Source: Melioribacteraceae bacterium (GTDB lineage: Bacteria > Bacteroidota > Ignavibacteria > Ignavibacteriales > Melioribacteraceae). From it: a stretch of DNA of 11,889 nucleotides. A model generated the notes under the pieces. That model saw only the letters and a list, made by a program, of their open reading frames with translations. It did no database searches and was not told the origin of the DNA. The position numbers and the translations under genes were made by a program. Within the stretch, counting starts at the first letter, position 1, and every line of letters begins with the position of its first letter. The DNA lies in contig WFQV01000517.1 in assembly GCA_015486905.1 (NCBI GenBank), forward strand, positions 1-11,889, given 5' to 3'. Positions 1 through 7,064 of this stretch are shown here, piece after piece.

Positions 1-2
1 AC

Positions 3-542
3 GACAAATTAAAGCGGCTGGGTTTTAAAATTTTTGTTTCCAATCCGAGGAATTACTCCGGAATAAAAAAAACATTCCGGGACATTGCAAAAATATTTGA
101 TGTTAAATCCAAAGCCGATTCAATCATTGGGAGGTGGGACAAAGCGGTTGAAGGAATCGAAGCAAATTTAAAAGCCACAGCAAAACTTAAAGCAATGTTC
201 GTTGTTTCGATTAATCCTTTAATGCTGGCTGGGGAAAACACTTTCTTAAACGAATATTTAAAGCTCTGCAGACTGCAAAATATTGCAGCGGATTCTCCGG
301 CAAACTATCCTGTTTTTAGCCGTGAGGAGATATTGAAAAGGAACCCGGATGTTATTATTCTTCCTAAAAATAATTACGACGGAAAAAAAGAGCTACTTTC
401 CCTCTTTCCCGAATGGAAGGATATTAACGCTGTAAAAAATAATAAAATTTATGCGATATCTCCGGACTTGTTCTTCCGCCCGGGACCTCGTTTTGTAAAA
501 GCATTGCAAGTTCTTTACAAAAAAATTTGGGTAAGCAAGTAA
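3..542 (+). CDS. Periplasmic metal-chelate (cobalamin/siderophore-type) ABC transporter substrate-binding protein, 3' part
   Basis: The reading frame is open from the window edge (first whole codon at 3) to the TAA at 540-542, giving 179 residues; the N-terminus and signal peptide lie outside. An internal ATG at 195 is only a Met in the middle of the domain, not the start. The fragment matches the Peripla_BP_2 (BtuF/FepB/FhuD) fold. It begins with the long inter-lobe helix (around NYSGIKKTFRDIAKIF). The C-terminal lobe then shows the family's usual marks: 'YPVFSREEILKRNPDVIIL', 'FPEWKDINAVKNNKIYAI' and 'RPGPRFVKAL'. Family role: it captures a B12, heme or Fe-siderophore ligand in the periplasm and delivers it to a BtuCD-like importer. 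The ligand cannot be told from this part. Permease and ATPase genes, if linked, would lie upstream. No terminator follows the stop; the first terminator-like hairpin on this strand is at 1401-1435. It is sure as a family call and unsure as to substrate. Confidence 0.85.
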   Translation, partial: DKLKRLGFKIFVSNPRNYSGIKKTFRDIAKIFDVKSKADSIIGRWDKAVEGIEANLKATAKLKAMFVVSINPLMLAGENTFLNEYLKLCRLQNIAADSPANYPVFSREEILKRNPDVIILPKNNYDGKKELLSLFPEWKDINAVKNNKIYAISPDLFFRPGPRFVKALQVLYKKIWVSK

Positions 543-543
543 G

Positions 544-1035
544 CTAATCTTTCCTTCTCTCTTCCACCTTTTTAAATAATCTGCGATATTCTTCTTCGGA
601 TTCGTCAAAAAAACCTTCGGGCTCAACGAGTATCGAAGTTCCTTCCACGGCAGCTTTACCGTCGGGCAGAATAATTTCTCCGCGCGTAAGTATCTTCTTG
701 CCTTCTTTGTTGTAAATGCGTCCCCGCACTTCCAAAGGAACGTTTAACGGAACCGGGCGCAAGTAGTTAATATTCAAGTTTACGGAAACAATTTTGTAAC
801 CTGCAAACCACGCCGCCATCCCCATTACTTCGTCAAGTATTGCCGCTGAAGCGCCGCCGTGCGCAAAATTTGGGGGACCTTGTTGTTCTTTGGTTAGTGT
901 AAAATAAGACCTGATTTCACCATCCTCATATCCGCGCCATCTGAGCCCTATACCTTTTGGGTTTTCCGAACCGCAAACGAAACAGTATCCGTGCTCGGGT
1001 AACAATTGATACTTTTTTTCTTTTTCCTTACTCAT
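544..1035 (-). CDS. PaaI-like hotdog-fold acyl-CoA thioesterase
   Basis: A 163-residue cytoplasmic protein. I chose the ATG at 1035-1033 because GGGA lies about 5 bases upstream and the family begins here. A 40-residue upstream extension in the same frame (to 1155) looks like untranslated sequence. Residues 17-33 read YCFVCGSENPKGIGLRW, the Cys-x-x-Cys opening common in PaaI/THEM4-like hotdog thioesterases. Residues 59-69, HGGASAAILDE, are the hotdog HGG signature with the acidic catalytic residue (Asp68 or Glu69) on the central helix. 'NYLRPVPLNVPLEVRGRI' follows as the central beta strand. Family role: hydrolysis of acyl-CoA or aryl-CoA thioesters; substrate unknown. The tail (from about 142) is charged and probably helical. 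Its stop lies one base from the stop of the convergent binding-protein gene, with no terminator between them. Confidence 0.85.
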   Translation of the reverse strand: MSKEKEKKYQLLPEHGYCFVCGSENPKGIGLRWRGYEDGEIRSYFTLTKEQQGPPNFAHGGASAAILDEVMGMAAWFAGYKIVSVNLNINYLRPVPLNVPLEVRGRIYNKEGKKILTRGEIILPDGKAAVEGTSILVEPEGFFDESEEEYRRLFKKVEERRKD

Positions 1036-1245
1036 CTTTATCCCAACAATATTTCTAATGACTTGTCTAAAAATAAACAAACGGTGCGAATTTGAAAATT
1101 GAGTTGGAAATTTACACATTAAATGAGATGAATTAAAAAAAATAGTTTGGTACAAGTTTAAATCCGTTGGTAAAAAACATTTACAGAAATTTCAGAATAA
1201 AATGTTTAACGATTATTTATTAGAAGTAGATTTGTGGAGGCAGAA

Positions 1246-1500
1246 ATGGCATTAAAAAATTTGCGTAAAAGAATTCGAGCGAAGATGCGTTAAGAAAAAA
1301 ATTTTGTCTGAGCCCCGCTCGTCGGGGCGAGTTAATTTTTTTCAGCATCGCAGCGAGAATCTTAGCAAATTTTTTACAGCCTTTCGTAGCATAGCGAAGA
1401 CCCCGCCTTAGTTTTAACGAAGGCGGGGGATTTTTCCCCTGCCTGCCGTTAGGGCAGGCATGTTTGGTCCGTTTCTTTTGTATCAAGACAAAAGAAATGA
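1246..1500. repeat. Palindrome-rich intergenic repeat block
   Basis: There is no convincing gene here; GC-rich inverted repeats stand out against an AT-rich gap. Seen directly: GCCCCG/CGGGGC (1312-1317 and 1323-1328, 5-base loop); CCCCGCCTT/AAGGCGGGG (1401-1409 and 1420-1428); TGCCTGCC/GGCAGGCA (1440-1447 and 1453-1460); and a perfect 10-bp arm pair TTTCTTTTGT/ACAAAAGAAA (1472-1481 and 1488-1497) around ATCAAG. The minus strand stays open across most of it, but the translation is compositionally odd and spans the hairpins, so I do not call it a protein. From memory, 'TTTTGTCTTGATACAAAAGAAA' blocks are dispersed in Bacteroidetes/Chlorobi intergenic regions, which fits a multicopy element. The outer limits are approximate. 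Confidence 0.6.
1401..1435 (+). terminator. Terminator-like hairpin with T tract inside the repeat block
   Basis: A 9-bp perfect GC-rich stem (CCCCGCCTT with AAGGCGGGG), extendable inward past one A/G mismatch. It is followed two bases later by TTTTT (1431-1435) on the plus strand. It could stop plus-strand transcripts reading past the binding-protein gene through the antisense of the thioesterase. It sits within a repeat element, so termination may be incidental. Confidence 0.35.
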
Positions 1501-1538
1501 ACAATATTTGGCACGAGAAAATAAATTAGAATCCCATG

Positions 1539-1687
1539 TCTGATTAACTCCTCTCAGAGTTTTGTCACGATTTTTGACAATACCCAAACAGTGAGGTCCA
1601 AAAATCGCGCCAAAACAATTTTGTTTTTTTCTTACCATCCCAGAGCCGAAGCTCGGAGTTAATGATATGTAACTCCTACCGAGCTTT
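1539..1687 (-). repeat. 150-bp structured intergenic element, copy 1
   Basis: Read on the minus strand from 1687 to 1539, this 149-base stretch is collinear with 8934-9083 on the plus strand. It shares AAAGCTC at the start, TTAAC-CCGAGCTTC (hairpin GAGC-TTCG-GCTC, a UUCG-type loop, plus coordinates about 1644-1658), GTTTTGGCGCGATTTTT, AAAAATCGTGACAAAACT and a terminal GGAG followed by TTAATCAGA. The GTTTTGGCGCGATTTTT arm (1600-1616 in plus coordinates) pairs with the other arm (1559-1575) over 17 bases, with one mismatch and one G-T pair. Right after the element, 10 bases from GGAG, is an ATG (1537-1535) whose frame closes after three codons (Met-Gly-Phe-stop). No transposase or target duplication was seen. 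Confidence 0.75.
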
Positions 1688-1848
1688 TTACAATTCTTTT
1701 CCATCAATTAAATATTTTGCCACCAATTTTAAACCTGTACTAAATAGTTTTATTGGGAGCGAAAAAAGATTGAATTTGTCCCAAATCACAATTTTCGGGG
1801 AAATAATTATTATAATTTGACATTGATAAAAACCAAAAAGGAGTGAAC

Positions 1849-2961
1849 ATGAAAAGAATATTTTTTACCTTGGCGGCAATCATGTTAACGGTAAATATTA
1901 TTTACTCACAAAACGCGGTTGATTATTTCCCTTCCGAGGTTGGAAGAGTTTGGTATTCGAAAATTTCAGCGCTTGATACTTTGGGTCAACCGATTGATTC
2001 GCTCTCATTTTACCAAGCAGATTCATTTACTACAAACGGCACTTATTACGGAGATAACGCATCGCTTGTTTTGCGTGCTTATTCCCCTGCAAAATTCGTT
2101 CGCTTTTCATCTTTCCGAGATTCGGCTTTTTTCAAATTCAACGGTTCGGCTGCTTATGAATACGTAAAGATAACGAGCTTTTTAGATACCGCGATTTATT
2201 CGATTTTGGATTCAAGCCTTTATTATTCGTTGGACTCTCTAAGCGGTTGGTATCCCCTTTTTGATTTTGCTTTAAATGTCGGTTCAAGCAACGAGATTTT
2301 CAGCAAAGATTTTACGATAGAGAAAGATTCTTTACAACAGAATATTAGAGTTAAATTGACGACAATGCGACTATTGGACGAAAATATCTCTTTGGATGTG
2401 GGAAATTTCAACACGAAGAAGTTTAAATATACGCTCGGATTTTATTTTGTTGTTCAAATTTTACCACCACCTTTTCCACCCCAGGAAATCCCGTTCTTTG
2501 TTTTACAGAATTTCAGCTACATTGCGAAGAACGATTGGGTTGTCAAGCAATACACACCCACACAATTTTACGATTTTAGTCAGATAGGCGGACCGTCCTT
2601 CTACCTTCCGGGAAACCTTGCCGAGCGAATAAACAAACCCATGCCTTCGAAAGTTGAGGGTGCATCGGTAACGCCGGCAGTCTTTTCGCTTTCACAAAAC
2701 TATCCTAACCCCTTCGGCGAGGCATCTTCTTCCGGCAGTATAAAAACGGCAATAGAGTTCCGAATTCCACAAGCATCTTTTGTTTCTCTAAAGGTTTACG
2801 ATATCCTCGGCAGAGAAGTTAGAACTTTGGTTAATGCTTACCAACAAAGGGGTATGCACGTTGCTTCTTTTAATTCGGAAAATCTAAGCAGCGGAATTTA
2901 TTTCTATTCGTTAGAATGCGGAAGGGTAAAAATTGTTAAGAAAATGACTTTATTAAAATAA
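1849..2961 (+). CDS. Secreted protein of unknown function with T9SS C-terminal sorting domain
   Basis: 370 residues. I chose the ATG at 1849 because AGGAG (1839-1843) lies 5 bases upstream; an in-frame GTG at 1843 overlaps that site and is unlikely. Residues 1-20 (MKRIFFTLAAIMLTVNIIYS) are a signal peptide, with cleavage probably before Gln21. The body begins 'DYFPSEVGRVWYSKIS', which resembles the 'YFP..VG..W' opening of many uncharacterised Ignavibacteria/Bacteroidetes secreted proteins. It is then Ser/Phe/Tyr-rich with no recognised domain up to about residue 275. Residues about 278-370 are the type A sorting domain: QNYPNPF at 283, SLKVYDILGREVRTLV, LSSGIYFYSLECG and a basic KKMTLLK end. 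Known of the family: this domain directs passage through the type IX system to the surface or medium. A 7-residue insertion follows NPF. The next gene, 65 bases on, is also a T9SS cargo and probably co-transcribed. Confidence 0.85.
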   Translation: MKRIFFTLAAIMLTVNIIYSQNAVDYFPSEVGRVWYSKISALDTLGQPIDSLSFYQADSFTTNGTYYGDNASLVLRAYSPAKFVRFSSFRDSAFFKFNGSAAYEYVKITSFLDTAIYSILDSSLYYSLDSLSGWYPLFDFALNVGSSNEIFSKDFTIEKDSLQQNIRVKLTTMRLLDENISLDVGNFNTKKFKYTLGFYFVVQILPPPFPPQEIPFFVLQNFSYIAKNDWVVKQYTPTQFYDFSQIGGPSFYLPGNLAERINKPMPSKVEGASVTPAVFSLSQNYPNPFGEASSSGSIKTAIEFRIPQASFVSLKVYDILGREVRTLVNAYQQRGMHVASFNSENLSSGIYFYSLECGRVKIVKKMTLLK

Positions 2962-2973
2962 TGTTTTAAACCA

Positions 2974-3006
2974 TTTTGCGGAATTCATTGTCTAAATTCT
3001 GCAAAA
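2974..3006 (+). other. Intercistronic hairpin between the two T9SS cargo genes
   Basis: The arms TTTTGCGGAATT (2974-2985) and AATTCTGCAAAA (2995-3006) pair over 12 bases with one G-T pair and a 9-base loop. No T tract follows, so it is not a standard intrinsic terminator. It sits just before the AGGAGAGG ribosome binding site of the next gene, so it could be an mRNA processing or stability element, or could modulate translation of the downstream gene. Confidence 0.45.
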
Positions 3007-3026
3007 ACAAATAGGAGAGGTAAAAC

Positions 3027-4889
3027 ATGAGAAAAATATTTTTAGCGCTTTTCGCTTTTGCCCTTTTGGGCCAAACCTTATTAGCACAACCCCAGCCGGC
3101 AACAAATTTAACGGCAACCTTGGAACAATGGCACGGAATACCGTACGTTGATTTAACATGGCAGGGCGATACGGGGAATCACATCAAGTACTTCATTTAC
3201 AAAAAATTTCAAAACGATAATTATACGAGTAAATTTTTTAGACTCCCCTTCCCGGCTCGAGGAACAAATTACAAAGATTTTTTTGTTTATGCCGGATTTA
3301 CTTATTCGTATTACATAGTTGCACGTAACCGGGACGGTGAGAGCGCCCCTTCCGATACCGTTACAATTGAAGTTCAAAAAGTTGTACGAAACTCTATTTT
3401 GACGGGAGTGGTAACGGACGAGAACACGGGCGACCCGCTGAAGCATGTTTGGGTTTACGCTGTTCGTACGGACAAAGCAATGCCTGCAATTCAAAGAACA
3501 AATGATGAAGGGCAATTTAAATTCCGCCTTTCCGCCGGAGATTATTACGTCAGATTTTTTAAAAATGGCTACTTGCCTGAGTTTTACAACGATAAAAAAT
3601 TTATTACCGACGCCGACAAAATAACCCTGGCGGATAACGATTCGCTTATTATTAACGCCGCGTTGACAAAGTTCGACTCGACACAAATCTTTACCCTTTC
3701 GGGGACAGTAACCGATTCTTCTGGAAACCCAGTTAAGGCGAGAATAAAAACCTTTTCACTTCAAGGAAGAATGTTTACGCGGATTTCCAAACCGGGATTT
3801 ACCGATTCTCTTGGAAATTACTCGGTTAAAGTAGTAAAAGGGGATTCCGTTGCGGTATTTATGAGACCGTTCAATAGGCGGGAGTACAAACCCGAATTTT
3901 ACAACGACAAGAAAGACTTCAGAGAAGCTGACAAGATTTTTGTTGACGGAGACGTTCAAGGTATAAATTTCGTTGCCGATTCCAAACCCACGTATGAAAA
4001 TCTTCTTGGCGGAAAAGTAACGGACGGAAACTCAACGCCGTTACGAGCAGTTGTAGCTTTAATCAGATTAAAAGATAGCCACAGAAAACCACGCCACAGA
4101 AGAATAGCGCTTACGGATTCGTTAGGCAATTACCAGTTTACAAGCTTTGCTCCGGGTAAGTATATCGCCTTTGCAATGGCTCGCGGCGGATTTGTGCCTA
4201 CGTTTTACAGAGCAGACAGCGAGCAGACGTTCCGCTGGAAAAAAGCCGATACGTTGGTTATTGGCGACAACACCACTTTGAACGGAATCGATTTTATATT
4301 GCATTCACGCCATGACAGCGGTTTCGGTTTAATTCGCGGATATGTTAAGGACAACTCGAGCAACCCGCTTGAAGGCGTAATGGTTTACGCTGTGGACATG
4401 AATAATAACATTGCGGCATCTTCCTCAACCGAAAAGGACGGAAGCTACATAATAAACGGTTTGATTCCGGGCTCTTACAATTTGTATTTCGAAAAAGTCG
4501 GATTTAAAGAAGCATCGGCACAGAACGTTACTCTTGATTATTCTCAAAATGTTGAGGCTACGGCGGATGCCAATTTAAATGAAGAGCCGATTACTTTGAT
4601 TGAAAACAACGGCGGGTTAGTAATCAATAATTACAAGCTGTTCCAAAACTACCCGAACCCGTTTAATCCTACGACAAGGATTAAATTTGCGGTTCCGAAC
4701 AAATCGTTTGTTACGTTGAAGGTTTACAATCTTCTCGGAGAGGAAGTTAAAACATTGGTAAAGGGTTACAAGAAAAGCGGCATTTACGAAGTAACCTTTA
4801 ACGCAAAGAATCTTGGCAGCGGAGTTTATTTCTATTCTCTCAAAGCCGGGAATTTCTATACCGTAAGAAAAATGATTTTGTTAAAGTAA
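3027..4889 (+). CDS. Secreted multi-domain protein: Fn3-like domain, four carboxypeptidase-regulatory-like repeats, T9SS sorting domain
   Basis: 620 residues; the ATG at 3027 follows AGGAGAGG. Residues 1-20 are a signal peptide (mature end about Gln21). Residues about 24-117 look like a fibronectin type III domain ('PATNLTATLEQWHGIPYVDLTW', 'YSYYIVARNRDGESAPS'). Four CarboxypepD_reg-like beta-sandwich repeats follow at about 121-215, 221-318, 326-427 and 433-516. Each begins with G-x-V-x-D and carries a 'D..G.Y.f....G.Y' core. Repeats 1-3 end in a shared motif: PEFYNDK (184-190), PEFYNDK (289-295) and PTFYRAD (391-397), each soon followed by A-D-K/T. Residues about 535-620 are the T9SS type A sorting domain, with QNYPNPFNPTT at 540-550. 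No catalytic residues are evident, so an adhesive or structural surface role is likely (inference). It follows the other cargo gene by 65 bases and ends at a strong terminator. Confidence 0.88.
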   Translation: MRKIFLALFAFALLGQTLLAQPQPATNLTATLEQWHGIPYVDLTWQGDTGNHIKYFIYKKFQNDNYTSKFFRLPFPARGTNYKDFFVYAGFTYSYYIVARNRDGESAPSDTVTIEVQKVVRNSILTGVVTDENTGDPLKHVWVYAVRTDKAMPAIQRTNDEGQFKFRLSAGDYYVRFFKNGYLPEFYNDKKFITDADKITLADNDSLIINAALTKFDSTQIFTLSGTVTDSSGNPVKARIKTFSLQGRMFTRISKPGFTDSLGNYSVKVVKGDSVAVFMRPFNRREYKPEFYNDKKDFREADKIFVDGDVQGINFVADSKPTYENLLGGKVTDGNSTPLRAVVALIRLKDSHRKPRHRRIALTDSLGNYQFTSFAPGKYIAFAMARGGFVPTFYRADSEQTFRWKKADTLVIGDNTTLNGIDFILHSRHDSGFGLIRGYVKDNSSNPLEGVMVYAVDMNNNIAASSSTEKDGSYIINGLIPGSYNLYFEKVGFKEASAQNVTLDYSQNVEATADANLNEEPITLIENNGGLVINNYKLFQNYPNPFNPTTRIKFAVPNKSFVTLKVYNLLGEEVKTLVKGYKKSGIYEVTFNAKNLGSGVYFYSLKAGNFYTVRKMILLK

Positions 4890-4912
4890 TTTGCGTTTAA
4901 TTCGTAAAAAGC

Positions 4913-4941
4913 AAAAGCCGGGTTCACGCCCGGCTTTTTTT
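4913..4941. terminator. Bidirectional intrinsic terminator
   Basis: AAAAGCCGGG (4913-4922), loop TTCACG, then CCCGGCTTTT running into T7 (4935-4941). It reads as a stem with a T tract on the plus strand. On the minus strand it has the complementary run and a TTTT tail. It lies between the convergent T9SS cargo gene (stop 4889) and the M16 operon (last stop 4961) and should serve both. Confidence 0.9.
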
Positions 4942-4960
4942 GTACCTATTTAAAAGAAAT

Positions 4961-7033
4961 TTAATCCGCTTTAAACAAATCGTCGCTCAGACCCTTGTTT
5001 AATTCAATCGAATCAACTTTAAGAGTGATTGACTGCGGTCCCATTTGTTGTTCAATTTTGAACGGGAATTTTAAACCGTTTACATCTCTGTAATCCGAGA
5101 AATTAATTGTTTGTGTGAAAGCTCCCTGCGGCGTTGAAATGGGGGTGGTCTGCTTTAATAGCAGCCCTGTCTTAACCGAGAAATACTGTGTCATCTTTGT
5201 ATTCCAAGGGGTCTCGAGCTCCATTTTGTAAGCGTCTTCGTTGTTTACTTTTTCCAGTCCGGTTAATTTAACTTTAATGCCGTATTTATCGTAATTAATA
5301 ATTGAGTGAATGTCCGCTTGCATCTTCATCATTTTCAGTTTGTCGCCTTCAATGGCTTTCCTTTGTCCCATTGCTTCGGAGTAGCCTTTGTTGCCGTCAA
5401 AAACGGTCTTCTGCTGAAAGACTCCCGCATCCATAAATTGGTAATATTTGTTCGGCTCTTTTTGGGAGATTGTCATTGATATTTTCATTCCCTGTACTTC
5501 CCCGCTCATCTTGGTTGTTTTGTCCTTAATGGAAAGCAGCTTATCTTTACCGCCGATTGCCTTTACGTAGTTGTCGAGCACTGTTTGTGCGGTAATGCCT
5601 TTGGGGAGTTTTTTAAGTGAGGGATTGTATTTGTTTCCGTACGTATCATAATAATTTACTTTACCGATTAGACTGAATTTCTTCAACTTTTTGGCTACCT
5701 CAGCCGCATTACCGACAACTAATATGTAAGCATTGTTCGGTTTAACGTATTGCCTTGCCATTCTTTGAACGTCGGCAACCGTCACGGCGTTGAGATTTTT
5801 TAAATAATTTTGGTAATAATCTTTCGGCAAATTGTAACGCTCTATGTTCAAAGCAAAGTTTGCAATTGTTTCGGGGTTCTCCAATGCCCTTGCAAAACTT
5901 CCGGTCATATATTCTTTAACGGAGTTAAGTTCATCTTCGGAGATTTTTTCCGTTCTGATTTTTTTCATTTCTTTTAACGCAGCGGTAATAGAGCTGTCGG
6001 TTACCGGGTTGCGTGCTTCCCACGAAGCATCGAACAAACCGACGAGTTTGTCGCTTGCAATGCGTGAATGTGCACCGTAAGTAAAAGCATGTTTTTCACG
6101 TAAACTCAGGTTTAACATCGAGGAGAAATTTCCACCGAGAATATTATTCATTACGGTTGCAGGGATTACATCGGGGCTGTTTTTGGGCAGTTTAATCGGA
6201 TAGCCGATGTGAACAACGGACTGTACCGCACTCGGACGGTCAACAAGAGCAACTTTGGTAATTAAAGGAGCTTTCGGGGTTTTGTATTTTAAATGAGGAA
6301 CATCTCCCTTTTGCCAGCTGCCGAAATATTTCTCCGCATATTCTTTTGCCTTTTCGGGAGTAATATCACCGACAACGGCAAGGTAAGAAATGTTCGGTTT
6401 AAAGTAAGTGTTGTAATAGTCCCGGCACATTTTTAACGTAATGTTTTTAACCGTTTGCTCGGTCATTATCTCACCGTAGGGGTGATCCTTGCCGTAGTAC
6501 AATGCTTTTCGAACATTTTCGGCTATTGAAGATGGGTCGTTCTTGGCTGCCTGTAAAGAGGAGATAATTTGTTTTTTTAATTTGTCCAATTCTTTTTGTT
6601 GGAATTTAGGATGCAGAACAATATCTGACATTATCGAAAGAATTTTGTCGGTGTATTGTGTGAGTGCGGATGCCGTTACACCCGTGCTGCTTGTGTTAAG
6701 AGTAGCGCCGATGAAATCCACCGCTTCGTCAATTTCATCTTTTGTTTTTGTTTGGGTTCCGGTTCTAAGCAGTTCGCCGCTCAGTTCAATATAGCCGGCG
6801 TTTTTCCCTTCAAGAATAGGGTCGCGGTTAATAATTAATCTGAATGTAACTTTCGGCACTTTGTGATTTTCGACTACAATTACCTTAAGCCCGTTGTCAA
6901 GTTGAAAAGATTGGTAATTTCCCAGTTCTATTTTCGGCGCCGGTCCCGGCTCGGGCATTTTACTTCTGTCAACCTGCGCAAAAGCAAATGAGGTTAAGAG
7001 CAAGAGCAGAATAGTTATTTTGTTTAATTTCAT
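4961..7033 (-). CDS. M16 family peptidase-like protein lacking the zinc motif, with LolA-like C-terminal domain
   Basis: 690 residues. The ATG at 7033-7031 has GGAG 6 bases upstream; a TTG 12 bases earlier overlaps that site. Residues 1-19 are a signal peptide, so it is exported. Residues about 40-230 and 250-455 are the two M16 halves. Where the active site H-x-x-E-H should be, residues 83-87 read ELSGE, so the zinc ligands and catalytic Glu are gone. The second half keeps the partner-type Arg/Tyr pair (LREKHAFTYG, Arg312 and Tyr319), which in heterodimeric M16B enzymes helps bind substrate. Residues about 480-690 form an extra beta-rich module resembling the LolA/LppX-like outer-membrane lipoprotein-sorting fold ('VFDGNKGYSEAMGQ', 'TMTQYFSVKTGLLLKQ'-type strands, 'FSDYRDVNGLKFPFKIE'). 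It lies 31 bases downstream of the active M16 gene, so the pair probably forms one periplasmic enzyme (inference). Confidence 0.88.
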   Translation of the reverse strand: MKLNKITILLLLLTSFAFAQVDRSKMPEPGPAPKIELGNYQSFQLDNGLKVIVVENHKVPKVTFRLIINRDPILEGKNAGYIELSGELLRTGTQTKTKDEIDEAVDFIGATLNTSSTGVTASALTQYTDKILSIMSDIVLHPKFQQKELDKLKKQIISSLQAAKNDPSSIAENVRKALYYGKDHPYGEIMTEQTVKNITLKMCRDYYNTYFKPNISYLAVVGDITPEKAKEYAEKYFGSWQKGDVPHLKYKTPKAPLITKVALVDRPSAVQSVVHIGYPIKLPKNSPDVIPATVMNNILGGNFSSMLNLSLREKHAFTYGAHSRIASDKLVGLFDASWEARNPVTDSSITAALKEMKKIRTEKISEDELNSVKEYMTGSFARALENPETIANFALNIERYNLPKDYYQNYLKNLNAVTVADVQRMARQYVKPNNAYILVVGNAAEVAKKLKKFSLIGKVNYYDTYGNKYNPSLKKLPKGITAQTVLDNYVKAIGGKDKLLSIKDKTTKMSGEVQGMKISMTISQKEPNKYYQFMDAGVFQQKTVFDGNKGYSEAMGQRKAIEGDKLKMMKMQADIHSIINYDKYGIKVKLTGLEKVNNEDAYKMELETPWNTKMTQYFSVKTGLLLKQTTPISTPQGAFTQTINFSDYRDVNGLKFPFKIEQQMGPQSITLKVDSIELNKGLSDDLFKAD

Positions 7034-7064
7034 TTTGTTCTCCAAACTTTGTTAAAATAAATTT

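Noticed and set aside
1036..1155. N-terminal extension of the thioesterase to 1155
   Set aside because: The ATG at 1035 has a ribosome binding site and the family's N-terminus; the extension has no homology-like features and is AT-rich non-coding in character.
1220..1504. 94-codon minus-strand open frame in the gap
   Set aside because: It runs straight through four inverted repeats, has no ribosome binding site, and its translation reads like repeat DNA, with no domain or signal. Treated as repeat sequence.
1539..1687. Remnant of an insertion sequence with a transposase
   Set aside because: No transposase-like frame and no visible target-site duplication; too short for an autonomous element. 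A non-autonomous element remains possible.
1483..1707. 74-codon minus-strand open frame
   Set aside because: It overlaps the 150-bp element copy 1 and has no counterpart in copy 2, so the frame is not conserved between copies.
1811..1822. TATAAT (1811-1816) and TTGACA (1817-1822) upstream of the first T9SS cargo as a promoter
   Set aside because: The boxes are adjacent and in the wrong order; no -35 lies 17 bases before TATAAT, and a -10 for TTGACA would fall on the ribosome binding site. FCB-group promoters also differ from this consensus.
3153..3686. 177-codon minus-strand open frame opposite the second T9SS cargo
   Set aside because: It lies wholly within a well-supported gene on the other strand; its Arg/Val/Asn-rich composition is typical of antisense shadow frames.
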